Assembly (NCBI GenBank): GCA_030272155.1
Contig: CP126193.1
Coordinates: forward strand, 434,001-498,000
From: Tetradesmus obliquus
Lineage: Eukaryota; Chlorophyta; Chlorophyceae; Sphaeropleales; Scenedesmaceae
Direction: 5' to 3'
Length of the DNA stretch: 64,000 nucleotides
Position numbers and translations under genes: made by a program. This document shows, piece after piece, positions 1 to 13,100 of this stretch (position 1 is the stretch's first letter; each line of letters begins with the position of its first letter). Under the pieces are notes generated by a model. It was not told the origin of the DNA. It saw only the letters and a list, made by a program, of their open reading frames with translations, and ran no database searches.

Positions 1-312
1 CTCAGTGTGGTACGCATGCGTACTGGTAACCCAGTGGGGGGGTACGCAAACCCCCTGGTAACCTTGAGTTACCGCTTCTGGCAGCGGCACTGATCCTGAC
101 TGACTTGACTGATCAGGAACACTTCAAAGGGATACACTTCCAGCACAGAACAGGAGATTTTGCTCGGTTATTGTGGCTTTGCATTGTGTGCACTGCACTG
201 TAACACAGACGCGGCTACTATGCAAGTGCTAGCCAGACGGATGCTGAAACTGTCGCCGCCGCCGCCGCCGCTGTTGCTGCTGCTGCTTTTCTAAATATCA
301 GTTCCGCTGCAG

Positions 313-2799
313 ATAATGGGTGTCGCCTACTACAAGCCGCTGTCGCAGTGGAGCAAGGGGGAGTACGCTGCAGCAAGCAACGTGCGTGCATGGTTTGCAA
401 GACTGCAGCAGAACGCTTCTGAGGCAGCTTGTTTGCTTGGCAAGTGTTTGCACAATGCTGCAGCCTGCTGCATGTGTTGTCCAGCTTGCTTCTTTGAAAA
501 ACAGCTCCCTGCGCAGCGCAGCTCACAGCATTGCTGCTGCACCCGATACCAAGTTGCGCAGTAGTAACAAACAGGCATCTTGTCTGAAACACGGTTTCTC
601 ATGTTTCAGAGCAACAGGCAGTGCTAATGCCAGCATGTGCACGCTCAGGGAGCTGACGTGCAGCCCTCTAAAGAGGCCCTTGAAAACCGGCAGGGCTGTC
701 AAGCATCCTGAAAGTTTTCACCGCATGAGGGCACGTCCAGCACATCAATGTCACTGCTTGTTGACCTCCCGAGCTGACACTGCTTGTGGCTGCAATCGAT
801 GCAATGCTCTACAACACCAGCAATGCATCCCATCCGATCTCACTATGTTGCTATTTGTGTCCTGTCATTCACAGCTCACCCACTCACGCATGTGCGCACG
901 AACTCACCATGCTTCTTGCCTCTTGCTGCTGCCATGCTGCTGGCTCCTTCCACCACAACACAACAGAAAGAAGACGACACAGCGATTCTAGCCTCAAATG
1001 TCGGGTGGGTGCCTTCCCGCTTTGGCAACGGCTTTGCGACGGCAACACCCCTGCAGTTCATCCTCTCCAGTGACGGCAACACCGCCACAGCCACTGCGGC
1101 AGGCGTTGTGGCGCAGGCTGGTGTGAGCGACTTTTTCAGGTTCAACGGAACAAAAGGCACCACAGCCACCTTCACTGGTCAGGTGATAATCCGGCTTGAG
1201 AACCGACCAGCAGCTTCTTCGCTGGCTACTGCTGCATTCTTATATCATCTGTTATTGACAGCGTTGTCAGTGCAGGGCGTACATAGCACGCACGACGGCC
1301 CAGTGGTTGGGCCGATGGGGCTGCGCTGCTTCAACGTAGCTGACTGATTGAATGCCGCATGCGTAGCTGCTGTGGCGTTGCGATAATCGACTACAGCAGT
1401 GGAGCGCTGCAGCAGCACGTCAAGCGGCGCATGGTGTGTTTGCCTGCCTCTGCGGTACACCTGTGTACATTTTTAGCTAGTTCAATCACCCACACTACCA
1501 GCCAAGGATACCCCGCTCACCATACAATGCCATTCTTGCTGCTGCCAGGTGCTCGTTGACTGGACCAACCCACAGGGGTACCTTTTGAATCCTCAGCGCA
1601 GCAATCTGGACATGCTCCTCACTGTGTTAAACTCCAAAATCAAGGTTTTAAAAGCATTCAGCCCTTCTGCAAGCCTGGTATCTGGAGGAGGGACATCCGC
1701 CAATGGCCTTGGGGTGCCAGCTAGCGCTGTCTCATTGTCAGCGACTGACGTGTACTACGTCTCTGTCACTGGCACCGGACCTGGCAGCCCACTGAATACC
1801 GGTTACACCAACTACGGCTCGCTCGGGCAGTACACTCTGAAGGTTGTTGTGCCCGCATCGGTGCTGGGAGCCCCTGCGTCACCAGCACCGTCACCGTCAC
1901 CGTCACCAGTGCCATCACCAGCGCTGTCACCGTCACCATCAGGTTCACAACTAGTATCACCAGCGCCGTCACCAGCACCGTCACCGTCACCTTCACCATC
2001 ACCGCCACCGTTGTCACCACCATCACCGTCACCATCACCGTCACCACCATCACCGTCACCATCACCGTCACCACCATCACCGTCACCATCACCGTCACCA
2101 CCATCACCGTCACCACCATCACCGTCACCACCGCCGCCAAGGTGAGCTTGCCTGCATGCGTGGAAGCATGTTGCCAGTGCACAACGCTGCAGTGGTCAAC
2201 ATGGCAGATGAATGCATGTGCAGTCCTGAGCAACAGCTGCTACTAGCAGCTTGAATCATCGCATGCAATGTGCGCTCTGACCAGCCACAGCACAAAAGCA
2301 CAACATAATTGCATGGAAGCGCAGTTTCCGGGCCTTGTGTGTACGGCAGCGGCACGGTCTAATAGGCAGAAGCTGTAGGCAGTGCAGAGCCAGGGGCATG
2401 CTGTGCCACTGTTTTGAAGCACTGACTGCAACAGACGCAACCACTGAAAAGGACGTTTTGCAACGCTTTGACTGCACGCACGATTGCTGCTTACCGCGCA
2501 GCCCCACACTGGCAGTTACGCCCGCCGCTACCACGCCGTCAACCCCCACCAAAAGTGGGAATGGCTTCAGGTGCGTGGCAACAGTCACTGTGACAGATTC
2601 CGGCACAAGCGCACCTGTTGCCGGTGCCACGGTGTCAATAACATGGGCGCTGGGCACAGCAGCAACAACCCAGCTCGCAAATGCCACAACACTCAGCGAT
2701 GGTGTTGCGACAACTACCTCTGATAGGTACAGCACTGGCGGCTGCACTTTCACTGTCACAAGTGTGACTGCTGCTGGGTACCCTGCATATCCCAACTGA
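313..2799 (+). CDS. Secreted zinc metalloprotease, C-terminal part (5' end outside window)
   Basis: Four exons join in phase: 313-381, 967-1182, 1549-2141 and 2502-2799 (stop TGA). The first begins IMGVAYYKPLSQWSKGEY, and the next continues KEDDTAILASNVGW and GNGFATATPL. This order is characteristic of the segment following the catalytic domain in reprolysin-like zinc metalloproteases that carry a pre-peptidase C-terminal type beta-sandwich. That domain follows (RSNLDMLLTVLNS, then YYVSVTGTGPG and GYTNYGSLGQY). After it come about 75 residues of Ser-Pro repeats, typical of hydroxyproline-rich algal wall proteins, and a final Ig-like domain (CVATVTVTDSG to the end). The zinc-binding HExxH helix should lie upstream of base 1, so activity cannot be checked here. 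The role is probably extracellular matrix or secreted proteolysis. The exon joins are well supported; the exact protease subfamily is less certain. Confidence 0.72.
1873..2140 (+). repeat. Ser-Pro coding minisatellite
   Basis: Degenerate hexamer-type repeat built from ACCGTC/ACCATC units inside exon 3 of the metalloprotease. It encodes alternating Ser and Pro, the substrate pattern for prolyl hydroxylation and arabinosylation in green-algal wall proteins. It acts as an extended linker between the two beta-sandwich domains. Confidence 0.85.
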
Positions 2800-2836
2800 T
2801 TTTGGGAGACTTGAGGCGTCACTTGGCAGATGACAT

Positions 2837-2837
<1 letters not shown>

Positions 2838-2897
<60 letters not shown>
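2838..2897 (+). repeat. (CAG)n microsatellite
   Basis: Uninterrupted CAG tract of about 20 units, 40 bases after the metalloprotease stop codon. It is probably in the 3' UTR. Confidence 0.9.
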
Positions 2898-2900
<3 letters not shown>

Positions 2901-5103
2901 ACCAAGGGGCAGACGACAACGGCAGCAGTAACAAAAAAAAATCAAGCATAGAGAGCTTTGCGTGTCTGGTGCGGGCGCAACAGTTTACACACCCTGATGC
3001 GCAGCTCAGCGTGCGTGCCAGTTTGATGAGGCATTCACTGGCCGGCAGCCATGCATATGGCAGGCAGCCATGCATGCTTTGCCGGGGCTCAAGTTGGTGT
3101 GCCATGCAGCTTGTCTCCAATGTCTGCAAGGGCAGTGTGCATGTGAACAGCGTGTGGCGGCCGAGAAGCGCTCTGCACTGCTACGGCACAGCAGTAGATG
3201 ATGGCTGGCTGGATACAACAGGTATCGCCAACGAATGGCTAGCAGTCACAGCGTGGGCTGCAACTGAGCTTGGATGCTCTGCAGCCTTGGCACTGCATGC
3301 TGTCTGACTCATGGAGTCTGCGCTACTCATGCCAGGTCAATCAAGGACCGAAGCATCACATAACAGTACATTACATGCTCCACTCAAACGAGGAGTGGGA
3401 ACCCCAGTCAGGAGCCAACGAGAGGCTCATACGGGGAGCATCACCCGCATGTGAATACGACACCATTACGCGCGCCTTGCATGCTTGAAAGCCTTGCAAG
3501 CTTGCTTGATGGTTCAGGGTGGCGGTTGTCATATACATATGTGCCTATCAGGGCACATTATTGATATAGTTCACTATGCACTTGACCCTTACAACGCATG
3601 TGCATCACGCCATCCAACTCTACTATCATTTCCTTGTGGTTGTGGTGGAAACGTAACATGTTCGTGTTGCAAGATGCAAGAGTATATGTACATATGGCCT
3701 GTCTATCATGCTGTGCCACCGGCAATGTGGCTCAGTGCACCACGGCTGGTTTGTCTGCTTGATGCTTAAGCATGGCACTTCGCCAACCTCGTTGGAGGCC
3801 GTAGACAGCAGCTGTAGAGCCGCAGCGCCTTGCTGTTTTGAGCAGTCATATGGTGACAGTGGGCCCCGGACCGGGTCTGGCATACGATGGTGTTGCTGCG
3901 TGTTGTTTGTTAGGTATGGTGTTTATCACTCGCTGTGCTATATATCTGGCGGAGTGACCTTATTCCGCAAAACAGCGGCAACCACAAGGGGGGAGGCCTC
4001 CCCTAGGGGAGGTGGCAGGGAGCGGCTGTGGAGTCAACATTACGGTAGGGGGTTTTCTAGCGAGGCATGTTGCAGTGCTGCCAATGCTGCCAATTTGGGT
4101 GTGTTGACAGAGTGAGTGTGCGTGAGTGACTACCCAGGCAGCTCTGCAGCTCCTGGGTAAGTTGAGGCTAAGAGGGTGTATGTGGCCAGGGGCGGCGCCA
4201 CTGGGCTCCACACCCTCTACCCGTCCACTTGCGCCCTAGGGCACAAGCGGGGCGTATCGCTTGCGTGCGCTCATCGAAAGCGTGGCTTTTTGCGGTGGTC
4301 TGGTTCGCCGGTGCCGTGCTGTCGTTTCTTTGCAGGGTTTGAGTTCGGCTGTGCTGGTCTTGTGCCGTGGGTTGACATGCAGTTGAGGGGGTTGCTGCGT
4401 GGTGTCGCCCTTGATTGCGCACTTCATGCAGCCTCCAGGTTGCTGAGAAGCACGAGGACCCGGCCGTTGCGTTGTTTAGGTGTTGCGGCGCCATCATTCA
4501 AAAACTTGCTGTATATATATCTGCCACTTACCGTGGCTATAGCCACCTGCTAGCTAGCAGGTAAACGGCAGCAAAATCTGTCACAAAACATGTGCTACGC
4601 ATACTTGGTACCATACTTGGTATTACCATACTTGGCATACTTGGTACTCGCCATGGTGCCTTGCAAAATACTCATTTGCAGTCCGTGGGGCTGCATTGGA
4701 CGGTAATACTGCAGCCAGGAGCAGATAACAGCGGCGTGTGGGCTGCAGAACCTTTGTGGCGTGTGGGCTGCAGAACCTTTGTGGCGTGTCTGTACTTGCA
4801 ATGATGTGACCGGTGTCGTGGCTAGCTTGATGAAGCTGCAGCTGCTTCCTAGCACTGCTTAATGCGGCCCGTTCCCTCTTCACAAACTGTATGTTTAGGG
4901 ATGCACTGTATATTCTGTCCAGTGAGTTTGTTCACTCACAAACCCGTAAGGTTACACATGCCTTGTCGAGTGGTTCATCGAGCGGCTGAGGATTGCACTG
5001 GGAAGCACGTGTAGGTTCAAGCGTGCACATTCAACCAACAAACCGGAGAGCGTCCATGGCCATCATGTGGCAGGGAGCTGAATTCAATACCTCTCTGCGC
5101 TCG
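2898..5103. other. Intergenic region without a supported gene
   Basis: About 2.2 kb between two converging genes. No reading frame here joins into a recognisable protein. It holds a 26-bp tandem repeat (4734-4790, a little over two copies), a short CATACTTGGTA-type repeat (4608-4650), and two abutting palindromes (4533-4562). The stretch 3950-4500 is G-rich and poor in CAG compared with its surroundings. It could be a decayed mobile element, but I found no terminal repeats or polymerase motifs. Confidence 0.5.
4533..4562. repeat. Two abutting perfect palindromes
   Basis: GTGGCTATAGCCAC (4533-4546) is its own reverse complement. It shares two bases with ACCTGCTAGCTAGCAGGT (4545-4562), which is also its own reverse complement. 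Both can form hairpins or bind a dimeric protein. No function is known. Confidence 0.8.
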
Positions 5104-5108
5104 TTACA
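5104..5108 (-). promoter_or_regulatory. TGTAA polyadenylation signal of the OSCA gene
   Basis: TTACA on the plus strand reads TGTAA on the minus strand, about 60 bases after the stop codon at 5169. TGTAA is the standard polyadenylation signal of volvocine and related green algae. Confidence 0.65.
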
Positions 5109-5168
5109 CACAACGACCACGTCAGAGAGAAACTGACATGTTGCCTGCTGAAAAGAACGATGCATGCA

Positions 5169-7995
5169 TCACACACGTCCCAGCGCTTGCTGCGCATGCC
5201 GCTTCAGGCCCGCCTCAGCAGCAGCAGCAGCGTTGTGTGCCGCCAGCCGCGCCTGCATCGCCCCAACACGCGCTGCTAGCGTCTCCTGCAGCGGCCCTGC
5301 AGCCTCCAGCAGCTGCTCAGCGGGTGGCCGGTACAGCTGCGCCCACTGCGCTGCTTGGCTGCGGCACACCTCCTCAGCCTCTCTTGCTTCAGCAGCAGCA
5401 GCAGCAGCAGCAGTGCCCTCTGCATCTCCGTCTAAAAATGCGTCCACGTCAACCCCAGCAGGAGCGGCAGCAGCGCCTGAGCTGCCAACACGCGCCTGCG
5501 GCTGCTTTCCTGCAAGCCCGCCGCCCGCGTTTCCTGCAAGCTGCCCTGCAAGCTGCGGCTGCTGCCAGAAGCGCAGCGCCTGCGCGGCCTCCTGCCGGTC
5601 CTGCAGATCTAATTCGTGTGCTGCCCGCACAGACAGCACGTCCCAGGAGCGCTGCAGCAGCTTGGAGCCGATGTGCTGAGTCAGCGCTGTCAGGAAGAAC
5701 AGCGGCAGCAGCAGCACCACCCACACGAAGCGCTTCACGATGAGCAGCGCCGCCATGATGAGCTGGAAGATGTACAGCGCGATGAACACGTGGCGGAACA
5801 GCTGCAAGGGGGGGGGGGGGGCGCAGCAGTAGATGCAGCAGAAGCAATGGTCAGCCAGGTCAATAAGCATGGCGGGCACAGAAGATATTCAAATTCCTGG
5901 GCACAGAGGGAAAACAACAAGAGGTGCAGGGCAGCGCCCGCATCCCGGATTGGCAATGGTGCTGAAACGGGGCCGCAGACTGCATGTGTGCTGGGGCACT
6001 GCTTCTGCTGCTTGGTTATCCTTGCAAATCCCTGCAAACTGATGTTGGCACGCTGCCTGCCAAGCTGTCTGCTTGCAGTGTGTTGCGGCCTGCAGCTCCA
6101 AGGCATCTGCAAGTTGCGTGCTCGCCCTAGCGCAACACGCGTGCGCAATGGGGGCACCCAGGACACCTCGCAGCCATCTGCCACGCAGACCAGGCACCCC
6201 AAAGCTCCCCCACATAGCAACATCTTTGTTGTAAAGGGAGAGTTTTCATTTTACAACATGTAAGCAGGGCTGAAGCTGGCTCTGGCGCTGACAGGCTGCA
6301 TCCTACTCGGATCAAACGCTTACAACACGCTTGGGTGAAGTACCCCGCGTTCATGCGCCGATGGTAATTAGCTAGACTGTTTGTTGTGTGTACATGTGTT
6401 GTCTCATGCCTCACCTGCTTCCACAGCCGCCCGCCGCCCTCATAGGGCCGCCTGAACACCCACACCCAACATCATTTTGCAAGGATATGCAACAACCAAG
6501 CAGCGGAAGCAGTAGCGCAGCACACAGCGCACACCTGCTTCCACAACCGGCCTCCGCCCTCGTAGGGCCGCCTGAACACCCACACCCAGTTGTAGCTCTC
6601 CACAACAATGGCCATGCAAAAGAAGACAAAGGCGGCTGCCAGCACCAGCGGCGCGATCACGCTCAGCACCAGCGCCAGCAGCAGCATCATGCTGTGCTCC
6701 GGCACGCTGGGGCCAAACATCCTGCAGGACAGAGAGTAGCAGCGCAGCAAACACGTATGGATTATGCATCATGCTGTGCTCCGGCACGCTGGGGCCAAAC
6801 ATCCTGCAGGGCAGAGAGTAGCAGCGCGGCACACACGTATGGATTATGCATCATGCTGTGCTCTGGCACGCTGGGGCCAAACATCCTGCAGGGCAGAGAG
6901 TAGCAGCGCGGCACACACGTATGGATTATGCATCATGCTGTGCTCTGGCACGCTGGGGCCAAACATCCCGCAGGGCAGAGAGTAGCAGCGCGGCACACAC
7001 GTATGGATCATGCATCAAGCTGTGCTCCGGCACGCTGGGGCCAAACATCCTGCAGGACAGAGAGTGACGCAGCAGCCGGCGGGGCAACGCCAGAGACATG
7101 GGATCCACTGATGTGTCGATTCCTTAATGTAACTTACTAGGTTACACAATGGACAGCAGTAGGTGCCATGGTGGCAGCATAAATTGCTTGCTCAACCTTG
7201 CCACTCCTGGCACTCTCTGTTCCAGTCATCACAATGCAGGACAATCGTTTGGATGATGTTGATAGCTGCAGCGCAGCCGCACCTGTACGTGCCCACCAGC
7301 AGCGCGCGCCGCCTGCCGCTGCGGCCCCTGTTGCGTGCCGCCAGCGCGCGTATGCTGCTCATGAGCAGGCCCCAGGGCCGCAGCAGCGCCCAGGAGCGCC
7401 CGATGAAAGCCTGCGCACACAAAAAATGATGGGGCATAATGGATGAATGAACGATTGAATGAGCTACGCGTGGCGTGTCAAAACTCGCCACCCGCGTAAG
7501 TGAAGGGAGGGTGTGTGTGTGTCGATGAGGATACCCCATGCCCTCTGATGGCGCAACAAACGAAGTGCAGCGCTGGATGGCTTCGGGTGCATTGATAAGT
7601 GAAGGTTGCAGGGTGGAGGGCGAGGCGGGGGTGCAGCAGTGCCAAGGCCGTGAAGCTGCACAGCTGTGCTAGACCAAGCATGCACAAAGCCACCGTGCAG
7701 CACACACGCAACAGCTGCACAAACAGCTGCGCTGTTGCAAGTCTGAGCAGGGCCTCAGGAAGCATTAACTTGAATCGAGGCCCCTGCAAGGCGGCAGGCG
7801 AACCACGTGGCAGACGCCCATACTGGATTCAAAAATTCGGCTCAAGGTTTGACAGGTTGGTTTGAATGACAGCTGCCAATTGCTGATGTAACAGCTGCTG
7901 CTGCCCGCCTACCGTGAAGATGATGTACAGAATGAAGAAATTGGCTGTCTGTGGCGCGCCAGTGCCCAGCCGGTCCAGCACGGGAGCAAGGCCCT

Positions 7996-8046
<51 letters not shown>

Positions 8047-8312
8047 CAACAGGATCTGGGGTACAAGGCAGCGGCGGCAAGGCACGTGGGTACACATGCA
8101 CTCGAGCAAGCAGAGCAGCAGGCATGGTGGCGCTGCCGCAGCAGTTGCTTCCACCAATGTTTTGAGATCACGGTGAATGGCTGGCGCGAGCACAACAGTT
8201 CCTTTGCGCTTTGATGCTGCTGCCGCATTGTGGCACCCCACCTGTGTGAAGAGCACGTTGATCTGGTTGAACAGCGAGCCCGTGATGAAGCTGGCAAAGA
8301 ACACGATGATGA

Positions 8313-8397
<85 letters not shown>

Positions 8398-10069
8398 ACG
8401 CTGGTGGTTCAGGTTGGATAAGAGTAGTGGTACTTGCAGAGTCAGGAGATGGCAGGATGAGATGGTCAGCCAGCTGACAAGGGTTCCTCGCACATGTGTA
8501 ACATAGACAGCAGAGCAGATGCAGAGTGTATTCAGGCAGCAGGTATCAGCCATGCTGCTGCTTGGTCGTTCCTGCCGCTGGAAAGAATGACCAGGCAGCA
8601 GCATGGGTAATGTCTGCATGCAACACCTACAACAGCCACGACTACAGGGACAACTCGTGCACTGCAGAAGGACAACATGCACAGACACCCCGGCAGTGCT
8701 GCTGCCATGGCCTCTCCTTGCAACCCCTTTATGTAACCTTGCAACCTCACCATGTAACCCCTCTAACTATCTATCTCTCCTTGCAACCTCACAACTCTTG
8801 GCAGCCACACCACAAAAAAAATCAGCACACCAACATGAATGATGTATAGGGCGCTTTATGCCAACCCCGCCTGGCCCTCAAAGTGCTTGTGTGAACCCCG
8901 CCTACCCCCTCAAAACATCAAACACACCTGCAGCGCGAAGAAGTGCGCCACCCAGCCGTCCAGCCACAACTACAGAGGCCTTGACCTTGAAGATGAGGTA
9001 CACACACACCTTGTCCCCACTCCCAACAGCTGTAAACTCCCTATCTACAGCATCTGTCTTTAACAGAACACCTGAAGCGCGAAGAAGTGCGTTGCCACCC
9101 AGCCGTCCAGGGCAAGAACACCCAACACACCCTACTGCTCAACTAACACCCCCGCCCGCCCCTCAAAACAATCAAACACACACCTGCAGCGCAAAGAAGT
9201 GTGTCGCCACCCAGCCATCCAGCTGCGCCGCGCCCACAGGCCCCGCGCGGCGGTTCAGCGCGTACAGGATCACCGGCAGCAGCAGCACGAAGATGCGCAG
9301 CGCCAGGCCTGGCAGCACGCCCAGCAGCAGGCTGCGCACGCCTGGCAGCGAGACGAGCTTGCCGATCACGGGAAGGGCCTGCAGCCGCTCCAGCTGCAGG
9401 GTTGAGAGTAGAGGGTTTGGGTTAGGCAGCGGCAGGCAGCAATGGGTAAGCAACGTGTGGCAGCAGCAGGCTGCGCACGCCAGGCAGTGAGGCGAGCTTG
9501 CCAAAAACAGGAAGGGCTTGTAGCCGCTCCAGCTGCAGGTGGGGTGGGACCGCAGCAGGCGAGGCAGCAGCGGGTGAGGGCAAATTGGGCACTGCTGGCG
9601 GTGCTGTTGAGGCAACTGGTGAGTGTGGTGCATGTTCCTGGCATGTGAGTGGCAGAAGACAGGATAGGTAAACAGTGCGCCTGGCAGGGCAGCACACTGC
9701 ACACTGGATAGACAGTGGCATGGCTCCGCCAGCACAGCACACCAGCACCAAACCAGCCACTGCACTGCCCCGCACCTGCAGCAGGCCTTGCACCACGGCC
9801 ACGGGCACCACGTAGAACAGCCCCAGCAGCGCCAGCACGCTTACACTACACAAGCAGCACACCGCACCAGCACACCACACTAGACCTCACCAGATGGCGG
9901 CACACCATGATATCATACCACACTAGCCGCACCTGCAGCAGGCCCTGCACCACAGCGACGGGAACTACATAAAAGAGGCCCAGCAGTGCCAGCACGCTGT
10001 ACACCGCGCCGCGCCGCAGCCCCACCTCCCAGTAGCGCAGCCCCAGCTTGCCCCAGTTGAGGCTGAGGG

Positions 10070-10106
<37 letters not shown>

Positions 10107-13100
10107 CAGCAGCAAAGCACAACTGTGAAACAGCGGTTGGGTGAAGATCTTTGTAGCAGGCTGCCCATCAGCCAATATACTGGCATCTTCCCTATTTGCC
10201 AGCTAACAAAAAACACCAAAACGGAGTGAGGACGGTCGGCTGACGCAGGACTGCGTGCAGTTCAAGCGCATACGTCTATGTTCATAGGGCCCTTGTTTAC
10301 ACGCTGCCGATTACATCCTTGACACGGCGCCGTATCACACTGGTAACTGTTAGTAACTGTTCTGCCACTCGTGCAGCCTCTGCCTCTGGCTGTGCAGCTC
10401 AGGGGGCCGCACCTGTCTGGGGGCGGCGCCGCAGTCAGCTTCCACACGCCCGCCTCAGCCACATGGTGGCTGCTCACTGCAGCCGTCAGCGCGGTGCGCG
10501 TCCTGCGGCAGATCACACCATGTGCAGATGCTCAGGGTTTGGATAGTTTGCTCAACTCTCTCTCTGTTGCTTTTTTTCTGCCCCGCTGTCAGAAAAGCTC
10601 ACTCCCACAGTATGTCCCATATCAACTCACACCCTTGCACACCCTCCCCACCTGAAGGTCACAAAGGCAGCAGGCAGCGGGTCCTGGGCAGCCTCGCGCT
10701 GCGCAGCCGCCAGCTGCTGCTGCAGCCGCTGCAGCCGCCCCAGCAGCACCTCACACGCATCACCCTTGCGCTGCGCCTTGCCGCTGCTGCTGCTGCTGCT
10801 GCTGCTGCCGGTCTTACTGCTGTGCTTGTTACTGCCTGCCTGGTCACCAGCAGCAGCAGCAGCAGCAGCACCAGCGCTGACAGCACCACCTGCACTGCTG
10901 GTTGGTTTGCTTGCGATGCCGTTGCTGCTGTGCCCCAGCTTGCTGTGCAAGTGGGGTGGCTGCTGCTGGCTGGCAGCAGCAACATGCGGCAGCGCAGCCG
11001 CAGCTGCACGTCTATCGTCATCTTGCTGCTGCTGTGAATCCCGGCCGTGCTGCTGCATTAGCTGCTCCCCTTGCTGCTGCTGCTGCTTCCCTGCCACCTC
11101 CTGCAAGTTATCGCTGCTGCTGCTGGCAACATCACCATCAGCACCAACTCCAGCTGCTGCTGCTGCTGCTGCTGCCACACTGTCGTGGCTGCTAGCACTG
11201 CTGCCATCGTCAAGCGTTGTGCTTGCAGCAGCAGCTGCTCGCTGCTTCTTGCTCTGCTTTGGCAGCACCAGCTAGCCGGTGGACAAGCGGCCAGGCAGGT
11301 GGTCAAAGAGGTTAGGTCAGTTGATACATCAGTGGAAATAGCCAGGGATCATCCACATCAGCAATGCATCAAATGGAAAGATACCAGCCATGCATGGTGC
11401 ATCGGCAGGCCTCTGGGCCTGTATGCTGCACAGTCAAAGCAGCGCTGCATGACCAGCTATCTCTATAGGGATATCCGTTTTGTGACTCACCGTGCGCACT
11501 TTGATGGCCTCTAAAGGCGCATGCTGCTGCCCCAAGTGCTGCTGCTGCTGCTGCTGCTGCTTTCCGCAGCAGCGCGCCAGCGCAGCAAACGGCGCTGCCA
11601 GCAGCGCAGCAGCTCGGCCGCGCTTCCTACGCCGCCCTGCTGCAGCCACAGCTTCGTGCAGCTGCTTGCTGTAGTGGTCTAGCAAGTCTTCTAATGCTAA
11701 CCGTGTTGTGTTGTACTGCATCACCAGCTTGGCAATGCGGGGGCTGTAGCTCACGATCTGTACTGCCACCACATTTTGGGGCCCATACACCTCCTGGAAC
11801 TCCCGCAGCACAAACTCCTGGTTGGCGGCAGGGCACGCAAGCAGCAGCAGTGCAAGCAGGTGACGATTGTTGGCATGAAAGCATGGCGTGCAGCACCGAG
11901 TGGAGAGTGTAAGAGTGGTGGAGCATGCCCTTGCAGCAGCCACCAACACAGCCGCACACCATGCACGCTGGACTGTGTCACACCCAGCCTCCAGCCCTTA
12001 CATCCGCTGACTGCTTCCCCTGACGCACACATCATTTAAGCACAAGGATTCCCATCACCCTGGACCAGGATGGGAACGACTCTCACACACAGGCCCCCGG
12101 CCCTCACCTCGCCCCCCCCCCCCCCCCCCCAGACAGAAACACTCACATAAACACCAACACACACCTCCTGCACACACCGCCCTACCCGGCCCTCACCTCC
12201 AGCGAGGCGCCGCCCTGCAGCGCCCGTGCAGCCCGCCGCCACTCGTCACTGAACACGCCCACGCCACCCACACCAGCCGACAGCCCTTGCGCCTGCTGAC
12301 CCCGCAGCGCCACATCCAGCGCACTGCCACCCACTGGGGCCACCACAACACTCTGCTGCTGCCGCTGCTGCTGCTGCTGGTTCCTGCTGGCAGCCGCTGC
12401 AGCTGCCCTGTGTTTGCGGTGGTTGAGGCCGGCAGCGCCAATGCGGGGCACAGCTGCTGCTGTTGCTGCTGCTGACTGGTCAGCACCAGAGGCAGCACTG
12501 TCACCGGCCGACTCTGCTGCTGCTGCTGCTGCCTCGGCTGCAATGTTGATAGCTACAGCACCGGGCTGCACAGCAGTGCTGCTGCTTGGGGTTTGCAGCT
12601 GCTCTGCTGCACCATCCAGCGCCACACAGCCATTACCAAGCTGCTCCCCCTCCTCATCCGAGCTGCCGGCTGCACTGCTGCTGCTGCTGCTGCTGCTTTT
12701 GTGGGTCCTTTTCTGGCCAGGCTGTGCCCTGCCGGCCGGCCGGCTCCTGCCCCGTGCTGCTGCTGCGAAGAACTGCGTCCATGTGGCGCGCAGCCGGCGC
12801 TTCACAGCAGACGGCAGCAGGCCAAACAGCGCCGTGTGCAGCACCTGCAGCCACGCGGCACCAGCGGCAGTGGCACCAAGGGCAAAGGAAGGAACTGGAG
12901 AGTGAGCGCTGAGCATGGTCTGTGCTAAACTAGGCGCCTCCACCTGCTGACGAAACTCGAGTTGTGCATGTTGGTGATGCAGCGGCAGCAATTCACCATG
13001 CAGCAAGCTGCTTGGCCAGGCTCCACCACACTCAACAGCCAGGAGCATCCGCAGCCGGCAGCATCTCATGCTGCCCACTCTTTCAATGACGGACCGCAGG

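Noticed and set aside
1766-2233. Minus-strand frame rich in Val-Met-Thr repeats
   Set aside because: Antisense of the Ser-Pro coding minisatellite of the metalloprotease.
3950-4560. Possible mobile-element remnant (CAG-poor, open on both strands)
   Set aside because: No terminal repeats, target duplication or polymerase/transposase motif seen; frames on both strands have no recognisable domain.
6759-7065. 82-bp repeats as a possible CRISPR or satellite
   Set aside because: Head-to-tail units without spacers, derived from the OSCA exon 16 acceptor.
8177-8506. Plus-strand polyglutamine frame
   Set aside because: A product of the (CAG)26 tract; the coding strand here is minus (OSCA exon 13 and its intron).
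12111-12130. Long C homopolymer as a regulatory element
   Set aside because: A simple run within an OSCA intron; homopolymer length is also prone to sequencing error.
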